64,000 nt of DNA from JAHECQ01 sp963775125. Its GTDB lineage: Bacteria; Actinomycetota; Acidimicrobiia; Acidimicrobiales; SZUA-35. Positions 1 through 9,590 of this stretch are shown here, one piece after another. Numbering within the stretch: the first letter of the stretch is position 1; every line of letters starts with the position of its first letter. The stretch is from the NCBI GenBank assembly GCA_963775125.1, contig CAVZHQ010000002.1, positions 62,001 to 126,000 of the forward strand. The letters run 5' to 3'. Both the position numbers and the translations under genes were made by a program. The notes under the pieces were generated by a model. That model saw only the letters and a list, made by a program, of their open reading frames with translations. It had not been told where the DNA came from and ran no database searches.

Positions 1-2264
1 GCATCCCCGCAGCGTTCTGCGCCCGACAGCTCCGAGGCTTCGGGGCTCGCAGGGTCCGAGTCGAGGTCGGGGCCGACCATGACCTGCTCGATGCCGACGA
101 GACCGCCTTTCTTCTCACGGGAGCCGAACGGGTGGCCCTCGGCGACGTCGACCTGGCTGCGTTGGTTGCAGACGCCGATGTGCTCATCGAAGACCAGGCG
201 CCGGGCTGGCTCGCCGCTCACGGCCTCGACCCGCTCGAACTGCGCCGGCGCCATCCCCACTTGGTCATCACGTCCATCACCCCGTTCGGCCAGACCGGTC
301 CGCGCGCGCAGTGGCGCAGCACGCCGGCGGTGCAATTCGCCGCAGGCTCGCTGATGAGCCTCACGGGCGAGCCCTACCGGAGCCCGTTGGTCACCGGCGG
401 CTCACAGGCGTTCTTCCTCGGCGGTCTCCAGGGCTTCGCCGCCACCACTGCCTTGCTCCTCGGGCGCAGCCGCACCGGCCAGGGCGAATGGCTCGACCTC
501 TCGATGCAGGAATGCGCCGCATCCATGGCCGAGCTGTACGGCGCCCAGAGCGAATACTCGTTGCAGGCTCCGGTCACCCGCTCGGGAAACAGTGTGCGAG
601 CCATCTGGGGCGTCTACCGCTGCGCCGACGGATTCGCCGGTGTCTGTTGCCTCGAACGCCAAGCACCAGCCTTCCTGCGACTCCTCGATGACGGCGTGGC
701 GACGGACGAACGCTTCGTCGACCCGATCATCCGGGCCGAGTACGACGACGAGCTCTTGGCCCACGTCATGTCGTTCATGATCGAACGGACCAAGGACGAG
801 CTCGTCGCCCTCTCACCCGTGCACCGCGTACCGTTCGGCGCGGTGCGAACGCCTCGGGAACTCCTGGACGACGAGGCCTACGCGCTTCGTGGGTTCTTCG
901 ACGACATCGGCTCGGTGGACACCGGATCGATCCGCGTTCCCGGCCGGCCGTTCCCGGGACTCGGATGGGTGCCAGGAGGCGCCCCGACCCCCGACGCCGT
1001 CCCGCCCGCACCGCCTCGACAGTCCTCGAGCGACTTGCCGCTCGCCGGCTTGCGCATCCTCGACCTCACCATGATGTGGGCCGGCCCGTACGCCACCAAG
1101 CTGCTCGCCGAGCTGGGCGCCGAGGTCATCAAGATCGAGTCTCCGAGCGCGTGGGACAACATCCGAACGCTCGTCCCCCAGGACCCGTCGATTCCCGATC
1201 CCTGGAACAGCGCCTATTACTTCAACGAGTACAACCACTCGAAGAAGTCCCTGACCCTCGACCTGGCGCAGCCGGCCGGACGCGAGGTCTTCCTGCGACT
1301 CGTGGCCGACGCCGACGTGGTGATCGAGAACTATCGAGCAGACGTCATGGAGAATCTGGGCCTCACCGACGAAGTACTGCGGGCGGCCAACGACGACGTG
1401 GTCCTCATCTCGATGGCCGGCTTCGGCAAGAACGGGCCACTGCGCAACCACGTCGGCTTCGGTCCGATCATCGAGATGATGTCGGGCCTCATGTCGCTGA
1501 CCGGCTACGGCGATGACGACGTGCCGGTGAAGTCGGGGATCTCCTACGGCGACCCCGTCGGCGGGCTGAACGCCGTCGCGGCCGTCGCGCTCTCGCTCAT
1601 CGCCCGCGATCGTTTCGGTACCGGGCGTCACATCGACCTGGCCCAGCGAGAGACGGCGTCGACCATGGCCGGCCCCGCCTTCGTCGCCGCGGCCCGACGG
1701 CGAAGATCCGGTCTTCCGCGGCAACCGACATCCGCGGTTCGCGCCTCAGGGTTGCTACCCCGCCGGCGATCCGTCTGACGATCGGTGGGTCGTCCTCTCT
1801 GTCTGCACCGACCACGCAATGGGCCACGCTCGCCGACCTCCTCGGCCGCCCCGACCTGGCGGGGTTGGACGTGGCTCAACGCCACGCTCGCCACGACGAA
1901 CTCGACGAGGTCATCACCGGTTGGACCGCAGTCACAAGAGCCGGAGCACGTGGCCGACCGGTGCCAAGCTGCCGGTATCCCGGCATCGGTCGTCGTCGAC
2001 ACCCAGCGCATGCACGACGACGCGCAGTTGAACGCACGCGGATTCTGGCGTGTCGTGCCCAACGACAAGATGCACCCCTATCGCCAGAGCGGACCCACGT
2101 GGCGCCGGGTCACCGGAGCCGAGCACGAGATGGTCCGGTCGCCGTGGTTCGGCGAACACAACCACGAACTCCTCACTCCGCTCGGGCTCGGCGACCGAGA
2201 GCTGGCAGCCCTGGCCGACGCGGGCGTCATCGCGGAGGCGCCCGTCAACCCCGGCGTGGGGTAA
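1..2264 (+). CDS. Tandem CaiB/BaiF family III CoA-transferase, 5' partial, frameshifted as sequenced
   Basis: Transfers CoA between carboxylates; the exact substrate is unknown. The reading frame is already open at the left edge, so the start lies outside the window. Two CaiB-type domains follow each other: the first ends near 1010, and the second starts near 1036 with LPLAGLRILDLTMMWAGPYA, the usual N-terminal signature of the family. Neither domain has an Asp at the position used for the catalytic aspartate (the second has FGPIIEMMSG where FDxxxQAxSG is expected). From about 1690 the protein continues in a second frame (HPRFAPQGCYPAGDPSDDRW), changes again near 1820, and returns to the first frame near 1930, ending with LGLGDRELAALADAGVI. 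These read as three single-base indels in an otherwise intact gene, but a decaying pseudogene is possible. It precedes a Liv-type transporter. Confidence 0.82.
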
Positions 2265-2274
2265 GGTCTGCCCC

Positions 2275-2395
2275 ATGAACCAGGCGCACCAGATCACCGA
2301 ACGAGGGAACCCACCGCGACGGTCTCGCCTCGTTGGCCATCATGCTGCTGGCGATTGCCCTGCTGATCTTCGCCGCGGTGCAGATCATCTCCTAG
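2275..2395 (+). CDS. Small single-pass membrane protein (about 40 aa), one frameshift
   Basis: An ATG at 2275 opens MNQAHQITERGNPPR. Skipping one base near 2318 continues into LASLAIMLLAIALLIFAAVQ and a stop at 2393-2395. The second half is a convincing hydrophobic helix, and the charged N-terminus would face the cytoplasm. Without the frameshift correction the ORF reads through into polar nonsense, which is why it is easily missed. It lies 10 bases after the CoA-transferase stop. Function unknown. The remaining bases to 2604 hold no other gene I can support, only an AAGGGG ribosome-binding site just before 2605. Confidence 0.35.
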
Positions 2396-2604
2396 TCCTG
2401 GTATCTCATCGTCCTGACATCTAGAGTCCACGTCCACCATTCGGGTAATCCTGAGCGGAGAAGAGATCCGAGCGCTGACCAAATGGCGGTTACTGAGAGT
2501 TTGTGTTCAGATGTCCCCGCCGGGGGCCGGCCCGATCCCAACAGGGACGAGGGCTCCCCTGGTGGTCCGTTGATGGATCACACCAAATCGACTAAGGGGA
2601 TTAG

Positions 2605-3940
2605 ATGACAAGCCGTGAAGGAACTCGATCGTCCGAGCTGCGTTGGCGATCTCTTCGGATGATGGCCGCGCTCCTCGCCGCGCTGGCGCTGGTTGCGTCG
2701 GCATGCGGCAGCAGTGGCTCGGAGGCCGGCTCGAGCGACGCGCCGACGCCGACTGACTCGGCCGACACCGATGCTGATGCCGATGCCAGACGACGGACAC
2801 CGACGACGCGAAGCGCCGACCGGAGAGCCGCTGAAGGTCATGACGGTCACCACGCTCAACGCCGCAGGACCGACCTACGAGAACATCGCCAAGACGGCCG
2901 AGGCCTACGCCCAGTACATCAACGCTCGGGGCGGCATCGCCGGCCGTCCGCTCGAAGTGACCGTCTGCGACGAGCAGTTCGACCCCGCCGTGGCCACAAC
3001 CTGCGCTCGTGACGCCGTCGAAGGGGAGATGGTGTCGGTCGTCGGCTCGTTCACCTTCTTCGCCGAGTCCATCGTGCCGGTCATCGCCGAGTCCGACATC
3101 ACGTGGTTCGGCGCCTGCTGTCCCATCACGCCGTCCGAGCTCACGAGCAAGCACTCGTTCAACATCGGGAACCAGCCGATGTACGCCGTCGGCGCCGTGA
3201 AGAAGGCCGTCGACGACGGCTGCGAGAACATCAACACCGTGATCGTCGAGGGAGCCGACGCGATCTTCCTCCCGCCGATGGAGAACGCCATGAAGGCGCT
3301 CGGGAAGAGTTTCGGGGCCGTGGTGTCACTGCCGGCAACCGCCCAGGACTACTCGGCCGAGGTGGCCGAGGTCACCGGTAACGATGCGGACTGCGTCATC
3401 TCCATCATCGGCGAGACGCCGTTCATCACCTGGAACACCGCGTGGACCCAGTCCGGCACCGAGGCTGTGCAGTACGGACCCCAGGGCAACCTGAACGATG
3501 TCTCGGCCAAGGGCAACGAAGAGGCCACCGACGGCGACATCGTGGCCGGCATGTACCCCGACATCTCCACTGCTCCGTGGGACGAGTACCGGGTCGCCTT
3601 GGACGAGGCCGGTTTGGACACCACCGAACTCGACTACAACAGCCTGGGCGGCATGGGCACCTGGGCCGCCTTCGTCGCCTTCACCCAGATCGCAGAGACG
3701 ATCGAGGGTGACATCACCGCCGCTTCGTTCTTCGAGGCTGCGTCGAACACCTCCAACCTCGACCTCAACGGCATGGTTCCGGTGCTCGACTTCACCCAGG
3801 AGTGGACCGACGGCCTCCCGGGCTACGAGCGGCTCTTCAACCGCAGCGTGGTGTTCAGCACCTTGGAGGACGGCAAGATCGTCCCCCTCACCACCGAGTT
3901 CGAAGACGTCGGCAAGCTGGCCACCGGCGACGCCGGCTGA
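2605..3940 (+). CDS. ABC transporter substrate-binding lipoprotein (LivK/Peripla_BP_6 type), one frameshift
   Basis: Extracytoplasmic ligand receptor for the Liv-type importer encoded downstream. The N-terminus has a positively charged start, a hydrophobic stretch (MMAALLAALALVASAC) and a lipobox ending at Cys, so it should be a lipid-anchored lipoprotein. A Thr/Asp-rich linker follows. One extra base near 2788 moves the frame; the mature domain then starts at GEPLKVMTVTTLNAAGPTYE and includes NARGGIAGRPLEV, typical of family 6 periplasmic-binding proteins. Joined length is about 445 residues. The AAGGGG motif ahead of 2605 supports the start. Aromatic acids, amino acids and amides are all known ligands of this family, so the substrate cannot be assigned from sequence; the catabolic surroundings suggest an aromatic or organic acid. 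Confidence 0.87.
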
Positions 3941-3962
3941 TCAACGCCAGGTGATGCGAGTA

Positions 3963-3995
3963 GGTGGGTGGCCGGGTTCAGCCCGGTCACCCACC
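3963..3995 (+). terminator. Intercistronic GC-rich hairpin after the binding-protein gene
   Basis: A 14-base arm (3963-3976) pairs with 3982-3995 around the five-base loop TTCAG, with a single G-T wobble. No T-run follows, so it is more likely an mRNA-stabilising or partial-termination hairpin than a full terminator. Such a structure between a binding-protein gene and its permease gene is a known way to make more receptor than membrane components. Confidence 0.6.
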
Positions 3996-4054
3996 GCAAC
4001 TGAGGCCCCCATTCGGGTGCCCCAGAGTCGTTAGACAGAACCGCAGGGGAGAAG

Positions 4055-6796
4055 ATGAACGAGGTCATACGGTTCGCGCTGTTGGGTCTTGGCGTCGGGG
4101 CGCTGTACGCGTTCGCATCGCAGGGGCTCATCGCGATCTATCGAGGCACAGGAGTTCTCAACTTCTCGCTCGGTGCAACCGCCATCGCCGGCGTGTTCAT
4201 GCAGTTCGAGCTGCAGTACGAACAAGGCTGGCCGTTCCTGGCCGCGGCGGCCGTCGGGATCGCCTGGTCCGCCCTCCTCGGAGCCCTGACCCACTGGGTG
4301 ATCATGCGGCCGCTGCGTCGGGCCAGCTCGCTGATCCGGGTGATCGCCACGCTGGGCGTACTCATCACGATCCAAGCCGGTGTGGTGCTCCGCTACGGCT
4401 CGAACCCGAATCAGGTTCCCAGCTGGCTTCCGACCAGTCGGGTCACCCTCTGGTCGGACGTGTCGACCACGGCCGACCGGCTCATTCTCCTCGCCATCGC
4501 ATCGGCGTCGGCGGCCCTACTGTGGCAGCTCTACCGGTCGAGCCAGTTCGGTCTGGCCACCGAGGCCGTCTCGGAAAGCGAACGCTCAGCGGCCGCCGTC
4601 GGCATCTCGCCCAACCGGGTCGCCATCCTGAACTGGGCTCTCGGTTCGGCCCTGGCCGCGATGGCCGGCATCTTGGTGGTGCCCATCATCACCCTCCAGG
4701 TCACGGCCATGACGTCGTTGGTCCTGGCTGCGCTGGCCGCGGCGCTGGTTGGCGACTTCCGCTCCTTCCCCATCGCCACCGCCGCCGGGCTCGGCCTCGG
4801 CGTCGGGCAGACGGTGGTCGGTCGCTACGTCGACCAGCCCGGGCTCGGCCCCTCCCTACCGTTCCTGGTCATCATCATCTTCCTGGTGTTCCGCGGTCGG
4901 TCCCTGCCGCTGCGGGACTACTTCCTCCGTCAACTTCCCAAGGTCGGCAACGGTCGGATGTCGTGGGACTGGATGGTCTTCGGGTCCGGGGTCATCGCCT
5001 TCATCATGTTGACCAAGCAAACCAAGTGGATCGACGCCTTCACCGTTTCGCTGGGTGTCGCCATCGTGCTGCTGTCGATCGTGGTGGTCACCGGGTACGC
5101 AGGCCAGCTGTCGCTCGGTCAGTTCGCCATGGCCGGATTCGGCGCCTGGGTGGCCGGCCGTCTGGTCGCCGTCTACGACATTCCCTTCGTGCTGGGTCTG
5201 GTGGCCGGCGTCGTGGCCGCCATTCCGCTGGGGATCCTGTTCGGACTCCCGGCCGTGCGGACCAGGGGGATCAACCTCGCCATCGTCACGCTCGGCCTCG
5301 GGACGACCATGGAGCTGATGCTCTTCGGGAACCGTGACTACACCGGTGGCATTCAGGGCACCCAGGTCGGCAACCCCGACCTGTTCGGATACGACATCGG
5401 ATCCATCACCTATCCCGAGCGCTACGGCCTGTTCGTGTTGGCCATGGCGATGCTCACGGTCATCGTGGTCGGCAACGTCCGTCGCGGCCGAAGCGGCCGC
5501 CGGCTCATTGCGGTCCGGACGAACGAGCGGGCGGCGGCCGCGCTCGGCATCAACGTCATGATCGCCAAACTCTTCGCCTTCGCGTTGGCGTCCGCCATCG
5601 CCGCCCTCGGCGGCATCCTCCTCGCCTTCCGACTCAGCTCGATCAGTTACCAATCCTTCGACAACTTCGCCTCCATCACCTTCGTCGGGCTCGCGCTCCT
5701 CGGTGGGGTCGGCTACATCCTGGGCGCGTTCGTCGGAGCGACGTTGGCCACCGCAGGTTTCAGCCAGGAAGTGATGGAAGCCGCCTGGGGCGACGTCGGT
5801 CGATGGATCCAGCTCGTCAGCGGTATCGGCATCCTTCTCACCCTTCTCGGGTACAAGGATGGCGTCGCCGCCGAGTGGGCCCGAGTTGCTCGGCTGGCCA
5901 AGCGAGTCAAGAAGTGGGGACGCCCCTACATCATCCAGCTCGACGAGGTTTCGGCTCCCGAATCCGCGGGCGATCTGCCCGCTCGAGTGCCGGCTCGGGC
6001 GCTCGAGGTCGAGAACCTCTCCGTTCGGTACGGTGCCGTGGTCGCCGTCAACGACGTCAGCTTCAAGCTGGAGCCTGGTCGGATCACCGGCCTCATCGGG
6101 CCGAACGGCGCGGGCAAGACGTCGTTGATCGACGCCCTCAGCGGCTTCACCCCCGCAAGCGGGCGGGTGGTGCTCGGCGGCACCGACTTGTCGAAGAAGG
6201 GGCCCGTCGTGCGAGCCCGCGGCGGCTTGGCACGGTCGTTCCAGTCGCTCGAGCTGTTCGAGGACTCGACCGTCTTCGAGAACCTGAGCGTGGCCGCCGA
6301 CCCCCAGGACTTGAAGTCCTACCTGCTCGATCTCGTCTGGCCGCGCAATCCCCTGTTCCCGCCCGAGGTGGTGCGGGCCATCACCGAGTTCGAACTCGAC
6401 CACGACCTCCACCGAGACGTGACCGACCTCTCCTACGGCAAACGGCGTCTGCTCGCCATCGCCCGGGCGGTCGCCATGCACCCCAGTGTCATCCTGCTCG
6501 ACGAGCCGGCTGCCGGTCTGAGTACCGCCGAGAGCGCCGAGCTCGGCCGCGTGGTCCGGCGACTCGCCGACGATTGGGGCATGGCGGTGCTGGTCGTCGA
6601 ACACGACATGAACTTCGTCATGGAAGTGTGCGACGAGGTCATCGTGCTCGACTTCGGCAACCTCATCGCCTCAGGCCCTCCCGAAGAGATCCAAGTCGAT
6701 CCCGTCGTCATCGCCGCCTACCTGGGCGACGAGACCGATGCCGAGGACACGTCGGCAATCTCGGAGACTTCTACGGTTGCTGGAGGTGTTTCATGA
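4055..6796 (+). CDS. LivH-LivM-LivG triple fusion: ABC transporter permease/permease/ATPase
   Basis: A single 913-residue protein carries three parts of a branched-chain-amino-acid-type importer. Residues about 1-290 are a LivH-like permease (GALYAFASQGLIAIYRGTGV). Residues about 300-640 are a LivM-like permease (GYAGQLSLGQFAMAGFGAW near 347). Residues about 655-900 are a LivG-like ATPase with Walker A GPNGAGKTS near 682, the signature LSYGKRRLLAIARA in place of LSGGQ, Walker B VILLDEPAAGLS near 811 and the switch His in VVEHDMNF. No frame break is visible between the domains. It starts at an ATG preceded by GGGGAGAAG, and its stop overlaps the next start (ATGA). Two-part fusions are well known in actinobacteria; the three-part form is less usual. 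Ligand unknown. Confidence 0.93.
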   Translation: MNEVIRFALLGLGVGALYAFASQGLIAIYRGTGVLNFSLGATAIAGVFMQFELQYEQGWPFLAAAAVGIAWSALLGALTHWVIMRPLRRASSLIRVIATLGVLITIQAGVVLRYGSNPNQVPSWLPTSRVTLWSDVSTTADRLILLAIASASAALLWQLYRSSQFGLATEAVSESERSAAAVGISPNRVAILNWALGSALAAMAGILVVPIITLQVTAMTSLVLAALAAALVGDFRSFPIATAAGLGLGVGQTVVGRYVDQPGLGPSLPFLVIIIFLVFRGRSLPLRDYFLRQLPKVGNGRMSWDWMVFGSGVIAFIMLTKQTKWIDAFTVSLGVAIVLLSIVVVTGYAGQLSLGQFAMAGFGAWVAGRLVAVYDIPFVLGLVAGVVAAIPLGILFGLPAVRTRGINLAIVTLGLGTTMELMLFGNRDYTGGIQGTQVGNPDLFGYDIGSITYPERYGLFVLAMAMLTVIVVGNVRRGRSGRRLIAVRTNERAAAALGINVMIAKLFAFALASAIAALGGILLAFRLSSISYQSFDNFASITFVGLALLGGVGYILGAFVGATLATAGFSQEVMEAAWGDVGRWIQLVSGIGILLTLLGYKDGVAAEWARVARLAKRVKKWGRPYIIQLDEVSAPESAGDLPARVPARALEVENLSVRYGAVVAVNDVSFKLEPGRITGLIGPNGAGKTSLIDALSGFTPASGRVVLGGTDLSKKGPVVRARGGLARSFQSLELFEDSTVFENLSVAADPQDLKSYLLDLVWPRNPLFPPEVVRAITEFELDHDLHRDVTDLSYGKRRLLAIARAVAMHPSVILLDEPAAGLSTAESAELGRVVRRLADDWGMAVLVVEHDMNFVMEVCDEVIVLDFGNLIASGPPEEIQVDPVVIAAYLGDETDAEDTSAISETSTVAGGVS

Positions 6797-7683
6797 CCGC
6801 CCTTCTCGAGACCCGACTACTGAAGGCCGGCTATTTGGGCCGAGAGGTCGTGCAGGCCGTCAACCTCAGAGTCGAGCCGGGCGAAGTGGTCTGTCTCCTC
6901 GGGCCGAACGGCGCGGGAAAGACCACCACCCTGATGACGATCGCAGGCGAACTGCCGCCCGTCGACGGTCTCGTGATGTTCAACAACGTGCCGACGTTCA
7001 CGCCCATGTACCAGCGGGTACGTGACGGTGGCATCGCCCTGGTGACCGAGGATCGTCTGATCTTCTCCAAGATGTCCGCCCGCGACAACCTTCGCATCGG
7101 CGGAGGCTCGGTCGAGTCGGCGCTGAAGCTGTTCCCCGAGCTCGAACCGAGGCTGTCGGTGAACGGCGGCATGCTCTCCGGCGGCGAGCAGCAGATGCTT
7201 GCGCTGGCCCGAGCGCTCAGCCGCAAACCGGCGCTGCTCCTGGCCGACGAGCTGTCGCTCGGGTTGGCCCCCAAGATCGTCAACCGACTGCTCGGAGCTG
7301 TTCGCCAGGCAGCCGACGAGCAGGGCACCGGTGCACTGATCGTCGAGCAACACGCTCGCAAGGCGTTGTTGTACAGCGACCGGATGTACCTGATGGCCCG
7401 CGGTCAGGTCCAGCTCGAATTGAGCTCAGCCGAGGCGTTGGAGCGGCTCGACGAGATCGAGCAGACCTATCTCCGCGGCATCGCCGAGACAGAAGACGAC
7501 CACATCGAGCGCAAGCGACGATTCGACAAGCGCAAGGTGTGGAGACGTCAGCGGGTTCGCGAGCGCGAGCTCACGCGACTCAGCGGTGCGGTCGTGTCGA
7601 CACGCAGTGAAGAAGATGATGATTATTACTTCGAAGGTGAGCGCGAGCGTCGTGAATGGGCGCAGCGCATGAGGAGGAGGTAA
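6793..7683 (+). CDS. livF: Liv-type ABC transporter ATP-binding protein with charged C-terminal tail
   Basis: Second ATPase of the importer, expected to dimerise with the LivG domain of the upstream fusion. The start at 6793 overlaps the previous stop by four bases. The 296-residue product has Walker A GPNGAGKTTT near residue 37, signature LSGGEQQMLALARAL near 129, Walker B LLLADELSLGLAPK and a switch His in LIVEQHARKALL. LivF proteins are usually near 235 residues. Here about 60 extra residues follow, rich in Arg, Glu and Asp (RKRRFDKRKVWRRQRVRERE, later an acidic EEDDDYY patch), with no recognised fold. The tail ends with a run of GAGGAGGAGG that also serves as the ribosome-binding site of the next gene. 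Confidence 0.93.
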   Translation: MTALLETRLLKAGYLGREVVQAVNLRVEPGEVVCLLGPNGAGKTTTLMTIAGELPPVDGLVMFNNVPTFTPMYQRVRDGGIALVTEDRLIFSKMSARDNLRIGGGSVESALKLFPELEPRLSVNGGMLSGGEQQMLALARALSRKPALLLADELSLGLAPKIVNRLLGAVRQAADEQGTGALIVEQHARKALLYSDRMYLMARGQVQLELSSAEALERLDEIEQTYLRGIAETEDDHIERKRRFDKRKVWRRQRVRERELTRLSGAVVSTRSEEDDDYYFEGERERREWAQRMRRR

Positions 7684-7688
7684 CCGAA

Positions 7689-9533
7689 ATGGCCTACCGA
7701 ACTGCAGAGCTCCCCCCGGTGGAGTTGGACAAGTTCGCCGACATCCCGTTCTTCGAACGCATGAAGCTGCTTCAGCTGCATTGGGTCGAAGCGGGCTTCG
7801 GCACCCCGAAACAGACAGGCACCTTCTATGCGTGGAAGATCTTCTTCTACGGGTTGTTCGGCCTGATCTTCGCGGGAGCGTTCACCGCTGGACTCGAGTT
7901 CAACGACATCGGCGGCTGGTGGGACGAGCCCATCCTCTACCAGAAGCTGATGATCTGGACGATCCTGATGGAGATCCTGGGTCTGGCCGCAACGTGCGGG
8001 CCACTGGCGTTCCACTTCGATCCCCCGATCGGCGGGGTCCTCTACTGGTGGCAGACCGACACCCTTCGGGTGCCTCCCTATCCGAACCACGTGCCGTTCA
8101 CCAAGGGCTCGCGTCGGACGCCGTGGGACACCGGCCTCTACAAGCTCATCATCTTCTGGCTGGTGATGATGTTGTTCCTGTCCGGCGACAACGTCGCCGG
8201 ACTCCCCGAGGGTCGGGCCGGCGTCATGCCGCAGTGGGCGCTGGTGGTCTACGCCGGGCTCATCGTGCTGATGGGCCTTCGGGACAAGATCGTCTTCCTG
8301 TCCTCCCGGGCAGAGCAGTACGTGCCGACCATGCTGGCCTTCGGTCTCATGACCAACTTCGTCGACATGATCGTCGCGGCCAAGATCTTCATCGTCGTCG
8401 TGTGGATGGGGGCCGGGTTCTCCAAGTTCAACCACGGGTTCTCCTCGACGGTGTCGATCATGGTCCAGAACACCCCGTGGGTGGTGTGGGACAAGTTCCG
8501 CAAGGCCACGGTCAAGGACTATCCCAGGGACATCCGGCCCTCGAGGACGACGCACCTGATGGCCCACGTGGGCGGCAGCGCCTGCGAGCTGGTCATGCCC
8601 CTGGTGCTGCTGTTCGCACCGTGGCACTGGATGACCTGGGTCGCCATCGTCTCCATGTGGATGCTGCACACCTTCATCATCTCCACCTTCCCCCTGGCCG
8701 TGCCGCTCGAGTGGAACGTGTTCTTCATGTTCTGCGCAGCGTTCCTGTTCGGGAACTTCCATGTCAGCGATGGCTACGGCGTGCAGGACATGCAACCCGG
8801 CCTTTTGGCGATCGTGGTGGTCGCAGCGCTCTTCCCCATCGTGCTCGGGGCACTCTGGCCCCAGTACGTCTCCTTCCTCGTCGGCATGAAGCAGTACGCC
8901 GGCAACTGGGCCTCTGCCACCTTCTCGCTCCGCAACAAGGAGATCGAGGACCGGATCAACCAGAGGATCGTGAAGGCGGCCGACAACCAGATCGACCAGA
9001 TCGAGCCGCTGTTCGGCAAGGAGATCTCCGAGATCTTCATCCAGAAGGGAGTCGCCTTCCGGATGATGCACCCGATGGGTCGGATGCACATCTCGGGTCT
9101 CATGTGCCACGTGGACAGCCTCGACAATCGCATCCAGCGCGAGGGTGAGTTCCTCAGCAACGTGCTGACCGGCTGGAACTTCGGGGACGGGCATTGCCTC
9201 GACGAGCGTTTGATCGCGGCGTGGCAGGAACGGTGCCAGTACGAGCCGGGCGACGTCATCGCCGTCTTCACCGAGTCCCAGCCGGCGTTCAGCAAGAAGG
9301 TGCAGTACCGGGTGATCGATGCCGCGCTCGGTTGCGTCGAGAAGGGCTGGTACCACAACGACGATGCCTACAACACCCAGCCCTGGCTGCCCGACGGGCC
9401 CATTCCGCACACGGTGACCTGGCGGATGGACGGCTACGAACCGCAGGGCGTTCCCCATCCTGGGGATGCGCGGGACAAGCCCTCCATCGGCAAGGACGGT
9501 GCCTGGCTCATTCCGAAGAAGGCGCTCGTCTGA
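7689..9533 (+). CDS. DUF3556-like multi-pass membrane protein
   Basis: A 614-residue protein with several hydrophobic segments (for example YAWKIFFYGLFGLIFAGAF and LLAIVVVAALFPIVLGALWP) and a soluble C-terminal third. It resembles the actinobacterial DUF3556 transmembrane family, whose function is unknown; I recognise the family from overall sequence character, not from a search. The ATG at 7689 is chosen because GAGGAGGAGG lies eight bases ahead; an in-frame ATG 33 bases upstream would place the site inside the gene. It follows the transporter ATPase by five bases, so it is probably cotranscribed and may assist transport or modify the imported compound. Its Trp/His-rich loops could suggest a membrane oxidoreductase, but no motif decides this. 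Confidence 0.7.
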   Translation: MAYRTAELPPVELDKFADIPFFERMKLLQLHWVEAGFGTPKQTGTFYAWKIFFYGLFGLIFAGAFTAGLEFNDIGGWWDEPILYQKLMIWTILMEILGLAATCGPLAFHFDPPIGGVLYWWQTDTLRVPPYPNHVPFTKGSRRTPWDTGLYKLIIFWLVMMLFLSGDNVAGLPEGRAGVMPQWALVVYAGLIVLMGLRDKIVFLSSRAEQYVPTMLAFGLMTNFVDMIVAAKIFIVVVWMGAGFSKFNHGFSSTVSIMVQNTPWVVWDKFRKATVKDYPRDIRPSRTTHLMAHVGGSACELVMPLVLLFAPWHWMTWVAIVSMWMLHTFIISTFPLAVPLEWNVFFMFCAAFLFGNFHVSDGYGVQDMQPGLLAIVVVAALFPIVLGALWPQYVSFLVGMKQYAGNWASATFSLRNKEIEDRINQRIVKAADNQIDQIEPLFGKEISEIFIQKGVAFRMMHPMGRMHISGLMCHVDSLDNRIQREGEFLSNVLTGWNFGDGHCLDERLIAAWQERCQYEPGDVIAVFTESQPAFSKKVQYRVIDAALGCVEKGWYHNDDAYNTQPWLPDGPIPHTVTWRMDGYEPQGVPHPGDARDKPSIGKDGAWLIPKKALV

Positions 9534-9561
9534 CGCACTCCCCCAACTGACGCACTCCCCC
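9531..9561 (+). repeat. Two 14-base direct repeats at the end of the transporter region
   Basis: TGACGCACTCCCCC occurs at 9531-9544 and again at 9548-9561, separated by three bases. The first copy contains the stop codon of the upstream gene. The CACTCCC core resembles the arms of the palindromes at 32241 and 49793, but no inverted partner is present here. Confidence 0.55.
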
Positions 9562-9590
9562 GATCGGGCATGGACCGCTACCCTTGGCCC

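Noticed and set aside
4856..6604. Minus-strand open frame of 582 codons inside the LivHMG fusion
   Set aside because: The acidic and His-rich composition is a mirror artefact. The plus strand holds complete ABC motifs.
7626..9458. Minus-strand open frame of 610 codons opposite the DUF3556-like gene
   Set aside because: The translated sequence is a His/Asp/Glu-rich shadow, while the plus strand has a perfect ribosome-binding site and membrane helices.
9531..9561. CRISPR-like or att-type repeat
   Set aside because: There are only two 14-base units with a three-base spacer. They do not form an array and no integrase or cas gene is near.
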